NCBI GenBank assembly: GCA_959602645.1
Contig: CAUGTZ010000005.1
Coordinates: 56,192-120,191, forward strand
Reading direction: 5' to 3'
Length of the DNA: 64,000 nt
Source of the DNA: an uncultured Collinsella sp.
GTDB lineage: Bacteria > Actinomycetota > Coriobacteriia > Coriobacteriales > Coriobacteriaceae
Below the pieces are notes generated by a model. It did not search any database and had not been told where the DNA came from. It saw only the letters and a list, made by a program, of their open reading frames with translations. Shown here in pieces: positions 52,433 to 60,601 of the stretch. The position numbers and the translations under genes are program-made. Within the stretch, counting starts at the first letter, position 1. Each line of letters opens with the position of its first letter.

Positions 52433-54253
52433 ATGTCCGTTGAAGTTATGAGGTCTGTGATCGAGGCCGCCGAGGGTCGCGTGCCCGTCGACACGCTGTT
52501 TGCCAATGCGCAGATTGTCGACGTATATGGCCAGCGTGTGGCGCCCGGTAGCGTTGCCGTCAAGGACGGTGTGATCGTCGGCGTGCTCTACGACGGTCGC
52601 GACGATGCCGCCGGCACCTACGAGGCAGCTGAGGTCATTGACTGCCAGGGCCGCTATCTTGCCCCCGGCTTTATCGACGGGCATTTGCATATCGAGTCCT
52701 CGAACATCCGTCCCGCCGAGTATGCGCGCATGGCGGCGACGCGCGGCACCACCACTGCCATTGCCGACAGCCACGAGATCGCCAACGTTTCCGGCCTGGA
52801 CGGCCTGCGCTTTATGATTGAGGACGGCCGCCGCGCACCCATCTCTATCAAGTACATGATGCCTTCGTGCGTGCCCGCGCTGCCCGACGAGCAGGCCGGT
52901 GCCGTTATTTCGGCTGTCGATATGCAGGCGTTTTTTGCCGAGCATCCGGGCGATGTCTTTGGCCTGGGCGAAATGATGAACCTGCCGGGCGTCTTTATGG
53001 CCGACCCCGAGACCTGCGCTCGCATCGATGCTGCCAACCAGACGCCGTCCAAGCAGGTTGACGGCCACGCGCCGCTCGTTGCCGGTATGGACCTCAACGC
53101 CTATGCCGCAGCGGGCATTATCGCCGACCACGAGTCGACGATTCCCGAGGAGGCACTCGACAAGCTGTCCCGCGGCATGTATGTGATGCTACGTGAGGGC
53201 ACGTGCAGCCACGACCTGGCCAATTTGTCCCCGATGCTGCTGGAGAACCCTGCCCGCGCCCGCCGCTGCTGCTTTGCGACTGACGACCGCGCCCCTTCCG
53301 ATGCACTTGCGACCGGCATGATCGACAATGCCTGCCGCGTGGCCATCGAGGCCGGCATCGACCCCGTGGTCGCTATCTCTATGGCGTCCCTGTCCACGGC
53401 CGAGGCGTTTGGCCTGGATCACGGCTGCCGCGACCCGCACGAGCTGCGTGGCGCCATCGCCCCGGGCAAGCGTGCCGACCTACTGGTGCTCAACGACCTG
53501 ACGTTTGCCACGGCTCCGCATCGCGTATATGCCGCCGGCGTGCTCGTGGCGCAGGACGGCACCTTTGTGGGCGAGATCGCGCCCGAGATGGCCGAGGTTG
53601 CGGCCCTTGCCGATGAGCTGCGCGCCTCCGTTAAGCTGCCGAAGCTTTCGCTCAACGTGTTCGACTATGCATTTAAGCCAGGCGAGGCCGTGATCGACGT
53701 GGTGCCGGGTAAGGCCATCACGGGTATGGCTCGCCCCGAGAGTGCCGAGGGCCTGCGCCGCATTATGCTGATTGAGCGCCATGGCCGCGGCGTGTCACTG
53801 CAGGCCGAGGGCGCCGACGGTGACGGCCCCGCGGGTCTGGGCCTGGTCGGCAAGCATATCGGCCGTGGTTGGGTGCGCGGCTTTACCATCACGGGTGGTG
53901 CCATCGCCTCGACGATTGGCCACGACTCGCACAACGTATGTGTCGTGGGCGATAACGCTGCCGATATGATGGCGGCTGTTGAAGCTGTGGGACAGGGCGG
54001 CCACGTACTAGTGCGTAACGGCGAGGTCGTGGCGCGCATTCCGCTGGCGCTCGGTGGCCTGATGAGCGAGGGCACGGCCGAGGACGTCGCGGCGCAGCAC
54101 GACGACTTTATGGTCAAGGCGCGTGCCATGGGTATTGAGCCGCCGCTCGATCCCATCATGGGCATCATCTTCCTGCCCCTGCCGGTGATCCCGACACTCC
54201 GTATCCGCCCCGAGGGCATGTTCGACGTCACCACCTTCACCTACGCCGACTAG
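52433..54253 (+). CDS. ade: Adenine deaminase
   Basis: A 606-residue amidohydrolase converting adenine to hypoxanthine and ammonia. Metal-site segments: PGFIDGHLHIESS, ADSHEIAN, DGHAPLVAG, ADHEST and CFATDDRAP. ATG 52433 follows AAGGAG. Hypoxanthine would enter the purine pathway encoded at 6.5-33 kb. Confidence 0.95.
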   Translation: MSVEVMRSVIEAAEGRVPVDTLFANAQIVDVYGQRVAPGSVAVKDGVIVGVLYDGRDDAAGTYEAAEVIDCQGRYLAPGFIDGHLHIESSNIRPAEYARMAATRGTTTAIADSHEIANVSGLDGLRFMIEDGRRAPISIKYMMPSCVPALPDEQAGAVISAVDMQAFFAEHPGDVFGLGEMMNLPGVFMADPETCARIDAANQTPSKQVDGHAPLVAGMDLNAYAAAGIIADHESTIPEEALDKLSRGMYVMLREGTCSHDLANLSPMLLENPARARRCCFATDDRAPSDALATGMIDNACRVAIEAGIDPVVAISMASLSTAEAFGLDHGCRDPHELRGAIAPGKRADLLVLNDLTFATAPHRVYAAGVLVAQDGTFVGEIAPEMAEVAALADELRASVKLPKLSLNVFDYAFKPGEAVIDVVPGKAITGMARPESAEGLRRIMLIERHGRGVSLQAEGADGDGPAGLGLVGKHIGRGWVRGFTITGGAIASTIGHDSHNVCVVGDNAADMMAAVEAVGQGGHVLVRNGEVVARIPLALGGLMSEGTAEDVAAQHDDFMVKARAMGIEPPLDPIMGIIFLPLPVIPTLRIRPEGMFDVTTFTYAD

Positions 54254-54294
54254 TCATCGGGGACGTTCTTAAACGACTGGTCGTTGGGGACGCT
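54252..54294. repeat. Dispersed repeat, family A (copy 3)
   Basis: AGTCATCGGGGACGTTCTTA and the following AACGACTGGTC match 52221-52251, followed by a second TCGTTGGGGACG half. It starts on the ade stop codon. Confidence 0.8.
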
Positions 54295-54459
54295 CTTTGG
54301 CGTGTCGCCTGACGCTGCGACCGTGGGACCTCTGGCGCGCGTGAGCTATTTGCTAGGTCCTTGTAACGTTTATGTCTGCGGGGTCTTATTCGTGCTCCCT
54401 TTGGGTACGGTGGGTTCGGATAGATGCCCGATTCCAACAAGCCCGAAGGGAGCTTTTCT

Positions 54460-55254
54460 ATGATTAAACTGATTGCATCCGATATGGACGGCACGTTGCT
54501 TGATGAAAACAGCCAGGTGCCTCCCGAGACCTACGAACTGATTTTGGCCCTACGCGAGCATGGCGTGCATTTTGCCGTATCGTCAGGCCGCCGCTACGAT
54601 CGCCTGTGCGAGTTCTTTGCACCCGTTCGCGACAAGATGGACTTTGTCGCCGCCAACGGCGCCCAGGTCTACGCCGACGGCAAAATGGTAGACCGCGAGG
54701 TGTATTCGCACCTGGCGGTTCGCAAGCTCGCCCAGGCCGTCGCGACGTTTCCCAATCTGCATCTTGCGCTCTTTGACCGAACCAAGTCCTTTTTGCTCGA
54801 TGACGAGAGCAAGTTCGTGCGCGAGGTCGATAAGGACCTTCCCAATGCCGAGCGCATTTGGGAGCTGCCCGATCCCAGCGTAAATATCATCAAAGCGAGT
54901 GTCTTTTGCGACGACGGTGCCGTTATGGACAGTGCGTACGTGCTGCAGCGCGAACTCGGTCAGCTCTTTACCTTTGCGCCTTCGGGTAACGCATGGATCG
55001 ATGCCATGCAGCCCGGTGTGTCGAAGGCTTCGGGCATCGAGCAGCTCGCGGAGCATTATGGCATTGGACGCGATGAGGTCATGGCGTTTGGCGACTCGAT
55101 GAACGACTACGAGATCATTCGCTTTGTCGGCACGGGTTGCGCGATGGAAAACGCGCGTCCTGCGCTCAAGGCAGTCGCCGATCGCGTGGTGGGGTGCAAC
55201 CGCGACCACGCTGTCCAGCAAGAACTCCGCCACGTTCTGGAGAGCCTCGCCTAA
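54460..55254 (+). CDS. Cof-type HAD phosphatase (1)
   Basis: A 264-residue HAD hydrolase of the Cof/IIB class. Motif I is ASDMDGTLLDE, and the Mg site is FGDSMNDYEII. These enzymes dephosphorylate sugar phosphates or cofactors such as PLP or FMN; the substrate is unknown. ATG 54460 follows GAAGGGAG. A second Cof-type gene faces it at 55444. Confidence 0.9.
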   Translation: MIKLIASDMDGTLLDENSQVPPETYELILALREHGVHFAVSSGRRYDRLCEFFAPVRDKMDFVAANGAQVYADGKMVDREVYSHLAVRKLAQAVATFPNLHLALFDRTKSFLLDDESKFVREVDKDLPNAERIWELPDPSVNIIKASVFCDDGAVMDSAYVLQRELGQLFTFAPSGNAWIDAMQPGVSKASGIEQLAEHYGIGRDEVMAFGDSMNDYEIIRFVGTGCAMENARPALKAVADRVVGCNRDHAVQQELRHVLESLA

Positions 55255-55255
55255 T

Positions 55256-55340
55256 CCGGCAGATGGGGACGTTCCCGTTCTGCCGGCAGCCGGGGACAGT
55301 CCTTGCAGCTTTTTCGCGAAGAGTGTCCCCAACGACTACT
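55256..55340. repeat. Family A-related palindromic segment
   Basis: CCGGCAG (55256-55262) pairs with CTGCCGG (55280-55286). GGGGACA near 55292 pairs with TGTCCCC near 55324, followed by AACGACTACT as in family A. Confidence 0.6.
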
Positions 55341-55347
55341 GTGACTG

Positions 55348-55430
55348 GGGCAGCTAATTTGGGACGGGGCTATTTTAGCTACCCGACACAAGCGGGCAGC
55401 TAAAATAGCCCCGTCCCAAATTAGCTGCCC
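55348..55430. repeat. Dispersed palindrome, family B (copy 2), perfect 33-bp arms
   Basis: A perfect 33-bp inverted repeat, 55348-55380 and 55398-55430, with a 17-base loop. The arm reads GGGCAGCTAATTTGGGACGG and on to TTTTAGCT. It lies between convergent HAD genes, as the copy at 29326 lies between convergent hyuA and yqeC. No T-run. Confidence 0.95.
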
Positions 55431-55443
55431 TGCCGGGCTGCTG

Positions 55444-56286
55444 CTAGGCGAGGGCGGCCATGATGGTGCGGGCGACGCCGTCGTGGTCGTTGTCGAACTC
55501 GGTGATGGCGTCGGCTGCTTCGCGGTCCTCGGGCTCGGCGTTGATCATGGCCACACCCTGGCCCGCTGCCTGCAGCATGGGGATGTCGTTGATGTTGTCG
55601 CCGAAGGCCCAGGCGTCGGCGAGACGCTCGCCCAGGTGCTCGCATAGCCACGTGAGGGCCGTTCCCTTGGTGGCGCCCTCGCCCATGACCTCGATATTCA
55701 TGGCGTACGAACGCGTGACCTCAATCCCGCCGAGCGTGTCGAGCTCCGCCGCGATGGCGTCGCGATCGGCCGGGTCGTGCCAGTACATGGCGATGCGCTC
55801 GAGCGTCTCGACCTCGTCGATCTTGCTGTCGATATCCATGTCGATCGGTGTTCGTGTGCGCTTGAGCGAAGCCGCGATGTGGGGGTCGCCGCCGCAAAAT
55901 TCGTCCAGGCGCGTGTAGAGTGAGCGGGGGAGGAAGCACTGCCCGTCCGCGAAGATATCGAAGGTCACATCGTGGCCGGCGGCAATGCTATGGATGCGAT
56001 GGGCGATGCCGCGATCGAGCGGACGGCTCAAAATGCGCGTAGCACGTGAGGCATCGGTGGGCACGTCGTCGTCGAGCTGCCAGACGCTGGCACCGTTGGC
56101 GCAGACCGCGTAGTGTACGGCGGGGTGGGCGAGGATGGATTCAAAGACGCCCGACAGCGGGCGCCCCGTGCAGGGCACAAACTCAATCCCGCGGCGCGCA
56201 AGCTCGTCGAGCATCGCCCAGGTGGCGTCGCTCATCTGCTTATCACTCGTCAGCAGCGTTCCATCCATATCGGAAAACACAATCAT
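55444..56286 (-). CDS. Cof-type HAD phosphatase (2)
   Basis: A 280-residue HAD hydrolase. Motif I is FSDMDGTLLTSD and the Mg site is FGDNINDIPML. It is only distantly similar to its neighbour at 54460. The substrate is unknown. The ATG at 56286 has AGAAAGGG upstream. Confidence 0.9.
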   Translation of the reverse strand: MIVFSDMDGTLLTSDKQMSDATWAMLDELARRGIEFVPCTGRPLSGVFESILAHPAVHYAVCANGASVWQLDDDVPTDASRATRILSRPLDRGIAHRIHSIAAGHDVTFDIFADGQCFLPRSLYTRLDEFCGGDPHIAASLKRTRTPIDMDIDSKIDEVETLERIAMYWHDPADRDAIAAELDTLGGIEVTRSYAMNIEVMGEGATKGTALTWLCEHLGERLADAWAFGDNINDIPMLQAAGQGVAMINAEPEDREAADAITEFDNDHDGVARTIMAALA

Positions 56287-56311
56287 TCGATGCAGCCCTT
56301 TCTACTGGCAT

Positions 56312-56350
56312 AAAAAGCGTGGCCGAGGGCGGTGATGCCCTGGCCACGCT
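56312..56350 (-). terminator. Rho-independent terminator of the citrate synthase gene
   Basis: AGCGTGGCC / GGCCACGCT arms with an inner GAGGGC / GCCCT and, on the minus strand, five T's. Confidence 0.85.
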
Positions 56351-56373
56351 CGGGTTCTATAACGGTTCACGCC

Positions 56374-57792
56374 CTAGCGATCGGCGAGCGGCTTGTACTC
56401 CAACGGCTCGATAACCGGGCGATACGCGGGACGGATGATGCGGTGCGCGCAGAAGAGCTCTTCCATGCGGTGCGCCGACCAGCCGGCCATGCGGGCGACG
56501 GCAAATAGCGGCGTAAAGAGCGTCTCGGGCACGCCGAGCATCTTGTAAATAAAGCCCGTGTACAGGTCGATGTTGGCGCAGATGGGCTTGGTCATGCCGT
56601 GATCGCGCATCACTTGCGGGGCCAGGCGCTCGATGCGCTCGATGAGCGCGAACTCCTCGCCCAAGTCCTTCTTGGCGGCAAGCGTGCGCGCGTAACGGCG
56701 GCACACCTCGGCGCGCGGGTCGCTCAGCGTGTAGACGGCGTGGCCCATACCGTAGATGAGACCGGTGCCGTCGAAAGCCTGCTTGTCGAGGATCTTGCCC
56801 AGGTAGGCCGCGACCTCGTCTTCGTTTTCCCAGTTGGAAACATGCGCGCGGATGTCTTCGTGCATGGACACGACTTTGGCGTTGGCGCCGCCGTGGCGCG
56901 GACCCTTGAGCGAGCCGATAGCCGCGGCGTAGGCAGAATACGGGTCGGTGGCCGAAGAGGACAGCACGCGGCAGGCGAACGTGGAGTTGTTGCCGCCGCC
57001 GTGCTCTGCATGCAGCATGAGCATCACGTCGAGCAGCATGGCTTCGTCACGGTTGAATGCCATGCCGCCGCGCAACACCTGCAGGATGGTCTCGGCGGTG
57101 GAAAGGCCGGGTGTGGGGTGCGGCACATGAACCTCGGAGCCGCGGCGCTTGGCGACCGAGGCCATATGCGCGAAGGCGGCGATGCGGGGGAGACGGGAGA
57201 GCATGGAAATGGCGACGTCGATTTCGTGCTCGGGCGTAATGACGTCAGGCTCGGCGTCGAAGGCGTAGAGCAGCAGCACGGCGCGCTGAAGCACATTCAT
57301 GATGCTCGACGACACCGTGGTCATGGGGAACTCTTTGACGTACTCGTCGCTCAGATGCCTAAAAGCGCCCAGACGTTCACAAAAGCCGTCGAGCTCTTCC
57401 TTGTTGGGCAGCGAGCCCGTGATGAGCAGGTAGGCGACCTCTTCGTAGCCATAGCGATTCTCGGCCTGCGCGTTGTTGACCAGGTCCTCGATGCTGTAGC
57501 CACGAAGCGTGAGCTTGCCCTGATCGGGCACGACCTTGCCGTCGACCTTGTTGTAGCCATGCACATCCGAGATGCGGGTGAGACCTGCGACCACGCCCGA
57601 GCCGTCTGCATTGCGCAGGCCGCGCTTGACGTTGTGCTCAACAAATAGGCCCTCGTCATAAGGGTCGGTCGGCAGGCCGTGGTAGAGGCTTTCGCTCTCA
57701 GGCGAAATCTGGCGGCTTGCTTCGTAATCCAGAACCAGGCGGCTCAAGTGGTCATCGAAGCGGTAATAGATTTTCTTGGCGTCGTAGGCCAT
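56374..57792 (-). CDS. gltA: Citrate synthase
   Basis: A 472-residue enzyme condensing acetyl-CoA with oxaloacetate. Active-site segments: LMLHAEHGGGNNSTFACRV, IGSLKGPRHGGANAKV and YGMGHAVYTLSDPRAEV. A longer N-terminus than the common ~380-residue form puts it in the subtype common in clostridia and coriobacteria. In a fermenter it probably serves glutamate synthesis. ATG 57792 has GGAGAGGAG upstream. Confidence 0.94.
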   Translation of the reverse strand: MAYDAKKIYYRFDDHLSRLVLDYEASRQISPESESLYHGLPTDPYDEGLFVEHNVKRGLRNADGSGVVAGLTRISDVHGYNKVDGKVVPDQGKLTLRGYSIEDLVNNAQAENRYGYEEVAYLLITGSLPNKEELDGFCERLGAFRHLSDEYVKEFPMTTVSSSIMNVLQRAVLLLYAFDAEPDVITPEHEIDVAISMLSRLPRIAAFAHMASVAKRRGSEVHVPHPTPGLSTAETILQVLRGGMAFNRDEAMLLDVMLMLHAEHGGGNNSTFACRVLSSSATDPYSAYAAAIGSLKGPRHGGANAKVVSMHEDIRAHVSNWENEDEVAAYLGKILDKQAFDGTGLIYGMGHAVYTLSDPRAEVCRRYARTLAAKKDLGEEFALIERIERLAPQVMRDHGMTKPICANIDLYTGFIYKMLGVPETLFTPLFAVARMAGWSAHRMEELFCAHRIIRPAYRPVIEPLEYKPLADR

Positions 57793-57866
57793 GCGCGCTC
57801 CTCTCCGGGCCATGTGGTGACGTTGCGCCTGGGCGCACGTTGGTCCGTCTCCACGCGGCCTGTTCG

Positions 57867-58154
57867 CTACAGGCGGTACATAAAGTTAAAGACGTCCTCG
57901 CGCTGGATGGACACGTTGACGCCCGAAAGCTCGCCGGCCTCGGCCAGCGCCTTCTGCAGCTCGGCGAAGTCGAGCTTGGACTCGGCGGTATCGGCCAGCA
58001 TGGTCATGGTGAAGATGTCCTCGATAATGGACTGCGTGATGTCGCGGATGTCGACGTTGGCCTCGCCTAGGACACGGGTGACGCCGGCGACGATGCCGGG
58101 GCGGTTCTTGCCAAGGACGGTGATGACGATGCGGGAGGACGAGATCTCGGCCAT
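57867..58154 (-). CDS. ACT domain protein
   Basis: A 95-residue single ACT-domain protein (RIVITVLGKNRPGIVAGVTRVLGEANVDIRDITQ). This stand-alone family is widespread in anaerobes and may be a small-molecule sensor. ATG 58154 follows AAAGGG. It precedes gltA on the same strand. Confidence 0.9.
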   Translation of the reverse strand: MAEISSSRIVITVLGKNRPGIVAGVTRVLGEANVDIRDITQSIIEDIFTMTMLADTAESKLDFAELQKALAEAGELSGVNVSIQREDVFNFMYRL

Positions 58155-58549
58155 GGGAAACCCTTTCGCGTGGTTGCGGCGCGCGGGGCGCTCCGCTACG
58201 GTACAGTGTTCATCATTGTACCTGTCTGGCGCCAAAAGGGGCACCCTTGCTGCGGCGTTACACGTCTGCAACATGAGCGTAAGGGGGAAGGCCGTACGGG
58301 GAAGAGCCGTCTGGCGCGTGTCCGGCTCGTGTTGGGTTGATTTCCGATCTCAGCCGAACACATTGAGCGGACAGGCCGTTCCCGCAGTCAGCCGAACGCC
58401 TCCGACGGCTGATTCCGAACTGGAAGCGGAGGGCATCCCCGCCCTTCGGTAGGGGATACCGCTCCGCGGCGCATGCCGCGGGCGGCGCCCCTATCGGACC
58501 ACCGTGACCTCAGTTGGGATGGGCCCAGCACTGCCGCGTACTCGGTGAG
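58155..58549. other. Gene-free gap with inverted repeats
   Basis: 395 bases without an ORF. It holds a long structure at 58426-58467 (GCGGAG...CTCCGC around ATCCCC/GGGGAT) and CCGCGGC / GCCGCGG at 58464-58481. AGCCGAAC occurs twice (near 58351 and 58390). No tRNA or clear att site was found next to the integrase remnant. Confidence 0.5.
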
Positions 58550-59245
58550 CTAGAGCCAACTGTTCGTCTTCACGTCGCGTATGGCGATATTTCGGTCGTC
58601 CGGCTCGGTGATGCCGTTGCCGAACGCCTGGAGCGTCTCGAGGGACTCCTGGATCCTCTGTTGGAACATGGGACCCGGATCGACCCTCGGCCCGAGGTGC
58701 CCGCGCCAAAGGCACGGCGTGGCGCGCAGCATGTTATGGATTTTGGAGATGGGCTCGATGTCGGCGTAGACGTTGAGCGTCGCCATGGCGTCCTTGTGGC
58801 CGAGGATCGATTGGAGCGCCTTGATATCGCCGCCTTGGCGGATCCACTGCGTTGCGAACGTGTGGCGAAGGCCGTGGAACGTGATCAGCTCGTCGTTGGT
58901 GCCCATGAGGCCGTTGGTCTCCGAGAACGTCTTGAACGCCCTGCGGATATAGCTTGTCGTCGCGAAGGTCGCGCCCGGCTCCGACAGGATGTAGCAGTCC
59001 CCGATCTCGACCGCCCCGGTAAGGCCGCGCAAGCGCAGCTTTCCGCAGTCGATCTCGTGGGTCTCCTTCAGGAAGGGGAGTAGGCCGACCGGGTCGATGG
59101 GGATACCCCTGGCGTCATGGGTCTTGGTGTCCTTGATGAACGAACCCATTCCCTTCGCGTACGCCACCGAGTGTCTGATCGAGATCAGGCCCGTCTCGAA
59201 ATCCACATCGCACCACCGAAGGCCGCAGACCTCGCCGATTCGCAT
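58550..59245 (-). pseudogene. Tyrosine recombinase remnant (catalytic domain only)
   Basis: 231 codons from ATG 59245 hold the whole catalytic domain of a phage/ICE-type integrase: GMRIGEVCGLRW (Arg I), HGLRHTFATQW (HxxR), LGHK and NVYAD (Tyr). The N-terminal core-binding and arm-binding domains are missing. The frame continues upstream (RAVVLALHT) to the stop codon of the XRE gene at 59276, so the integrase body was joined straight to that gene's end. The last ~60 residues do not look like integrase. It is probably non-functional. Confidence 0.8.
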
Positions 59246-59275
59246 CCCCGTGTGCAGGGCGAGTACGACCGCCCT

Positions 59276-59527
59276 CTAATCCTCGGCGGACCAATCGAGT
59301 CCGAACTCCTTTCGGGCATCCTCTTCGCTCATGACTTCGAGAAGGTCTCCGGGTTGGCAACGAAGGGCGAGGCATAGCTGCTCGAGTGTGTTGAAGCGAA
59401 TGCCGCGAATATGCCCTTTTTTAATACGGGACAGGTTCACGGGCGTGGTTCCAATCCTTTCGGCAAGTTCGTTCGAGGAAATCTTTCGCTCGGCCATGAT
59501 CTTGTCGAGGCGAACAATTACGGGCAT
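59276..59527 (-). CDS. XRE family (YozG-like) transcriptional regulator
   Basis: An 83-residue Cro/CI-type HTH protein: MPVIVRLDKIMAERKISSNE, then LAERIGTTPVNLSRIKKG and LCLALRCQPGDLLE. It is the HTH type that commonly pairs with DUF2975 membrane proteins, as here. ATG 59527 follows AAGGA. Its stop is in the same frame as the integrase remnant. It may bind the palindrome at 60088. Confidence 0.85.
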   Translation of the reverse strand: MPVIVRLDKIMAERKISSNELAERIGTTPVNLSRIKKGHIRGIRFNTLEQLCLALRCQPGDLLEVMSEEDARKEFGLDWSAED

Positions 59528-59536
59528 GGCGTTTCC

Positions 59537-60049
59537 TTACGCAATCTCGTCGGAGTCGAGGTACAGCTCTCGGGCGTACAAGAAGAGCTGGGAAAGCATG
59601 AACAGGACGATGCCGAGAACCAGAGAGGTCCAATCGAATGATGAAGCGATCTCTTGGGCGCCGACGGCCCCCTCGCCGCCAAACATCGAAACGGAGGTTT
59701 TGAGTGAGCCGGCGTAGAGGCTGGTGGCAGCTTGAACAACGAAGAGAATGCCGAGCACCTTCAAGCATGTTGCAGACCCTTTCTTGAAGGGGTCTCCGCT
59801 CTTGATCGTCCACACGAGAACGGCGCTGAGGATGGTCGTAGCGATACCGATGACGGCAGGGACCAATGTCGAGATCGCAAGGGCTGGATACGCGGGGGAG
59901 TCTGCAATTACAGGGTTGTCGAGCACTTCGATTGCTGGCTTTAAGGAGAACGCCACTTGTGCGATGGCGGTGGCGCAAAGGGTCGCAGAGGCTATCGCAC
60001 ATGCGATGCGGAAGGAATGAAGCCGGGGAGTGCGATTGTCGGAACTCAT
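59537..60049 (-). CDS. DUF2975-like four-span membrane protein
   Basis: A 170-residue protein with four predicted membrane helices (about residues 13-33, 57-80, 95-113, 140-158). It resembles DUF2975 by size, topology and pairing with a YozG-type regulator 9 bases downstream. In the peptide locus it could be an immunity or sensing protein, but DUF2975-XRE pairs also occur alone. ATG 60049 follows GGAGG. Confidence 0.65.
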   Translation of the reverse strand: MSSDNRTPRLHSFRIACAIASATLCATAIAQVAFSLKPAIEVLDNPVIADSPAYPALAISTLVPAVIGIATTILSAVLVWTIKSGDPFKKGSATCLKVLGILFVVQAATSLYAGSLKTSVSMFGGEGAVGAQEIASSFDWTSLVLGIVLFMLSQLFLYARELYLDSDEIA

Positions 60050-60087
60050 AATAACCTCCGAAGAATTTAAAAAACTCAGGTTACTTT

Positions 60088-60104
60088 TTAACAGTTTATG
60101 TTAA
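60088..60104. promoter_or_regulatory. Perfect palindrome in the divergent control region
   Basis: TTAACA GTTTA TGTTAA, a perfect 6-bp inverted repeat with a 5-base spacer, midway between the membrane protein and the peptide gene. TTGAC follows at 60106. A plausible operator for the XRE protein, controlling both directions. Confidence 0.55.
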
Positions 60105-60169
60105 ATTGACTTTGCTGGCAAGTAATCACAGCATGCTGCAACCGAAACCCCTCTAGATTGGAGAGGATT

Positions 60170-60535
60170 ATGTTCGGTACTGTTAAGTCGTGTAAGCTCT
60201 TGGTTTTCCTCGGCCTCGCTCTTTGTCTGTTGCTGCCGGGAGCCCCCGCTTTTGCGGATACCCCGATGCCTCCTTCCCAGGAGAGCAGCCAGTGTGCCCT
60301 CGTTGAGCCCCTCGGGTATACGGACGACGTCGTCGATACCTACTGGAGCTACAGCTGTCCTCGCGGCGTAAGCGGGCACAGCATCTCGATGTTCAACATC
60401 TCTTACAAGACGATCTCCTACCGAAATGGCTATCGCCGATCCGCGCATCATAGGGAATCCCGCCTCGCTGCAATGTGCTCCTGTGGTGTTCTTGGCACAA
60501 CTGATAAATGGCAATTTGTCTATAGCACCTACTAG
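60170..60535 (+). CDS. Secreted Cys-containing peptide, bacteriocin-like
   Basis: A 121-residue precursor. Residues 1-29 form a signal peptide (KLLVFLGLALCLLLPGAPAFA, cleavage predicted before D30). The ~92-residue mature part has four cysteines (C42, C63, C103, C105) and many aromatic residues, with a YWSYS start and a WQFVYSTY end. The Trp/Tyr layout and final aromatic motif loosely recall lactococcin 972-type bacteriocins, but the match is weak. ATG 60170 follows GGAGAGG. An ABC transporter operon follows directly. It could also be an unrelated secreted protein. Confidence 0.6.
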   Translation: MFGTVKSCKLLVFLGLALCLLLPGAPAFADTPMPPSQESSQCALVEPLGYTDDVVDTYWSYSCPRGVSGHSISMFNISYKTISYRNGYRRSAHHRESRLAAMCSCGVLGTTDKWQFVYSTY

Positions 60536-60545
60536 ATGCGAGGAA

Positions 60546-60575
60546 GGGCCGAGCATTTTGTTCGGCCCCTCTGTT
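60546..60575 (+). terminator. Hairpin between peptide and permease (attenuator-like)
   Basis: GGGCCGA (60546-60552) pairs with TCGGCCC (60561-60567) followed by CTCTGTT. The stem is strong but the T-run weak, so it may allow partial read-through, giving more peptide mRNA than transporter mRNA. Confidence 0.6.
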
Positions 60576-60601
60576 CCGACTGGATGAGGTTAAGGTTGGC
60601 G

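Noticed and set aside
55348..55430. Bidirectional Rho-independent terminator
   Set aside because: The stem is very long but has no T-run on either side, and the sequence recurs elsewhere, so it was called a dispersed repeat.
58155..58549. tRNA gene or att site next to the integrase
   Set aside because: No cloverleaf and no clear direct repeat were found; only hairpins are present.
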